Assembly: GCF_013409785.1 (NCBI RefSeq)
Contig: NZ_JACCBV010000001.1
Location: 2,728,001-2,792,000 of the forward strand
From: Microbacterium immunditiarum
GTDB taxonomy: Bacteria > Actinomycetota > Actinomycetes > Actinomycetales > Microbacteriaceae
DNA length: 64,000 bases
Reading direction: 5' to 3'
This document shows, in pieces, positions 63,401 to 64,000 of the stretch (its first letter is position 1; each line of letters opens with the position of its first letter). The translations under genes and the position numbers were made by a program. The notes under the pieces are model-generated. The model saw only the letters and a list, made by a program, of their open reading frames with translations, was not told the DNA's origin and ran no database searches.

Positions 63401-64000
63401 GTCAGGACGGTACCGGCCTCGATTGGAGTCGACTCCGGAGACACGGACTTGGAGTACACGACCGCCGCGATCGGCGTCGTGGTGCAATCGGGAAGCTGCT
63501 CGTCGGCCGGACCACATTCTGGTTCCGTCGGCGGCTCGGTGATCGGGTCGAGGAGGAAGTTCGCCGCGATGTCGTCGCCACGCTCTCCGTCCTCCTTGAT
63601 GGTGACCTGGTAGGTAACCGTGTAGGTCTCCCCGGCCGGAACGGACCCAGTGATCGCGATGCGGTCACCGTCACGTGTGACGCTGAGCCCATCGGCGGAG
63701 GTTGGCTCACGCGTGACATCCGCATCGTCAGTGACATGGGTCAGGTCGTCCACCGCATCTACGCCTGCGGCCGCTGCACCGTCGTTGTTGAAAAACAGCG
63801 TGTAGGTCAGCACCGTCCCCGCAACCGCCGACGTGCTCGAGGCCTGCACGTGCTTCCACTGTGTGAGCCCCGCACCGGGGATCTCGACGAAATCGCAGCT
63901 CGGCTCGCCCGGTACCGTCTCCGACGCCGGTACACACGCGAGGTTGCGAAGGAGCTGGTCCCCCTCGCCGGTGTAGGTCGCCGTGTAGGTGATCGTCGCT
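60481..64000 (-). CDS. Giant LPXTG surface protein with tandem DUF11/DUF7927-like domains (5' end outside window)
   Basis: The frame is open to the right edge, giving about 1172 visible residues. At least eight complete ~130-residue repeats (each with a GTVLTYTLxF or QEVTYTLTF start, LDDADLT, PGQTVTVTYxVTVK, RGDxxxxN and a final CTxxP) precede the sortase signal: NLPNTG, a hydrophobic segment (ISMSVLLAALLLLGAGGGLVL) and RRRR, then an unusual 25-residue cytosolic tail. Repeats form an ABC-ABC-AC superpattern (units 1/4, 2/5 and 3/6 are near copies). Each unit has two Cys near its end, probably a disulfide. Such beta-sandwich arrays extend adhesins from the wall. The signal peptide and head domain are missing. 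Confidence 0.85.
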   Translation of the reverse strand, partial: ATITYTATYTGEGDQLLRNLACVPASETVPGEPSCDFVEIPGAGLTQWKHVQASSTSAVAGTVLTYTLFFNNDGAAAAGVDAVDDLTHVTDDADVTREPTSADGLSVTRDGDRIAITGSVPAGETYTVTYQVTIKEDGERGDDIAANFLLDPITEPPTEPECGPADEQLPDCTTTPIAAVVYSKSVSPESTPIEAGTVLTYTVTVMSTGTTTAPVSREDVLIDVLDDADLTSAPISDTSSVTVSEVVDGRFQIGGELAAGETATITYQVTVKDKDDRGNNSADNFVVEPGETPPVDCEEGSTECTSTPLPVIEATKSSNPESGATVVAGQEVTYTLTFSNSGEGVGVANYLDDLSGVLDDATLTAGPEASDEALTVGLNADDTIAVSGELQPGQTVTVSYSVTVLPDGQRGDNRLGNVLAPTGTTDPECGIDGVFCTEHPVPLLESWKAVEADTTPVAAGTVLTYTLFFENTGQGTAVVDEVDDLTHVTDDADVTTEPTSADGLNVTRDGNRISITGEVPAGETYTVTYQVTAKADGERGDDIAANFLLNSDEEPPTDPVCQPEDGERPDCTVTPIGRLLTGKSVSADTDPVDVGTVLTYTLTFDNQGQGPIDVDHTDILTDVLDDADLTTPPAASDDALTVSDVTGGQFTVTGELAPGQTITVTYQVTVKEEADRGNNTADNFHVPTGENPPEECVEGDPNCTVTQLPLVEVSKTADPETGSDVQAGQEVTYTLTFTNSGDAAGPVDYTDNLAAVLDDADLTGAPVSSDPALVPSSGEDGTVRVTGTLAPDQTVTVSYTVTVKPDGERGDNRLRNVVAKTGTTDPQCDEPDVYCTEHPIGELDDWKTVDPTTGSTLRPGETATYTLHFENTGQAPVEVNRDDVLTKVLDDADVTAQPVASSDALTASAIENGRFTVTGTLQPGQVVTVTYTVTVKPDGQRGDDRLDNFLVPNGEEPPETCVPADGERPDCTYNHVSDLDVAKSSDPKSGSKVDPGQEVTYTLTFTNRGTNPDAADVAVDYTDHMADVLDDATLTAGPVVSHENLTATANGDTIRVTGAVPTGEVYTVTYTVKVNAYDKQGNHHLGNVVAITGEPPVCVDESPLCTEHDVPKPPPGGNLPNTGATISMSVLLAALLLLGAGGGLVLTGRRRRVSAAGSDGAGESVGIDELFR

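Noticed and set aside
60481..64000. CRISPR-like periodicity
   Set aside because: The ~390-bp repeats are coding domain repeats; no short repeat-spacer array is present anywhere in the window.

Overview
The window reads as a high-GC actinobacterial chromosome, most likely Microbacteriaceae (Microbacterium-like). The evidence is the housekeeping gene order (dnaG-dgt-dus; recO-uppS; era-corC-ybeY-phoH-HIT-rsmE-dnaJ-hrcA-hemW-lepA-rpsT-holA-comEC-comEA-leuS), the frequent ATGA/GTGA gene overlaps, many GTG starts, and a CIRCE element in front of hrcA. No species can be fixed from sequence reading alone.

Region 1 (1-8409) is the right arm of an integrated phage-like element that runs off the left edge and sits against the 3' end of a tRNA-Asn gene (8371-8443, minus). 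Next to the tRNA is a rightward HTH repressor gene whose last 12 codons lie inside the tRNA gene. Leftward from it runs a tightly coupled operon: an excisionase/AlpA-like HTH protein, six small unknown proteins (two of them tiny membrane proteins), and a D5/SF3 helicase. A 240-bp iteron-like repeat array (probable origin) follows, then a packaging/capsid module: HNH nuclease, small protein, large terminase, portal, and a fused prohead protease-major capsid protein cut by the window edge. The early operon and the portal-capsid genes start from two near-identical promoter/operator modules at the same distance from their start codons. The layout resembles capsid-forming phage satellites (cf-PICI type) as well as an ordinary prophage; the missing left half decides.

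Region 2 (8444-55100) is chromosomal backbone. It holds replication and nucleotide metabolism (dnaG, dgt), tRNA modification (dusB), redox proteins, cell-wall lipid synthesis (uppS), repair (recO), leucine synthesis (leuA, with a four-Leu leader peptide and attenuator), a long ribosome/RNA/heat-shock gene run (era to lepA), rpsT, holA and competence genes (comEC runs in frame into holA without a stop), leuS, pabB, and a mixed block of DNA-damage-related and lipoprotein genes (SRAP protein, putative 3-methyladenine glycosylase, AidB-like dehydrogenase, PQQ-type sugar dehydrogenase, hsp20).

Region 3 (55100-64000) is accessory. It holds a membrane-anchored lysozyme-like protein, an orphan hypothetical gene, a transposase remnant, a hemerythrin-like protein, a tyrosine-recombinase-like pseudogene broken by a frameshift and by a 1.3-kb IS3-type element (whose own orfB is frameshifted), and the 3' 3.5 kb of a giant surface protein with at least eight tandem approximately 130-residue domains and an LPNTG sortase anchor, running off the right edge.
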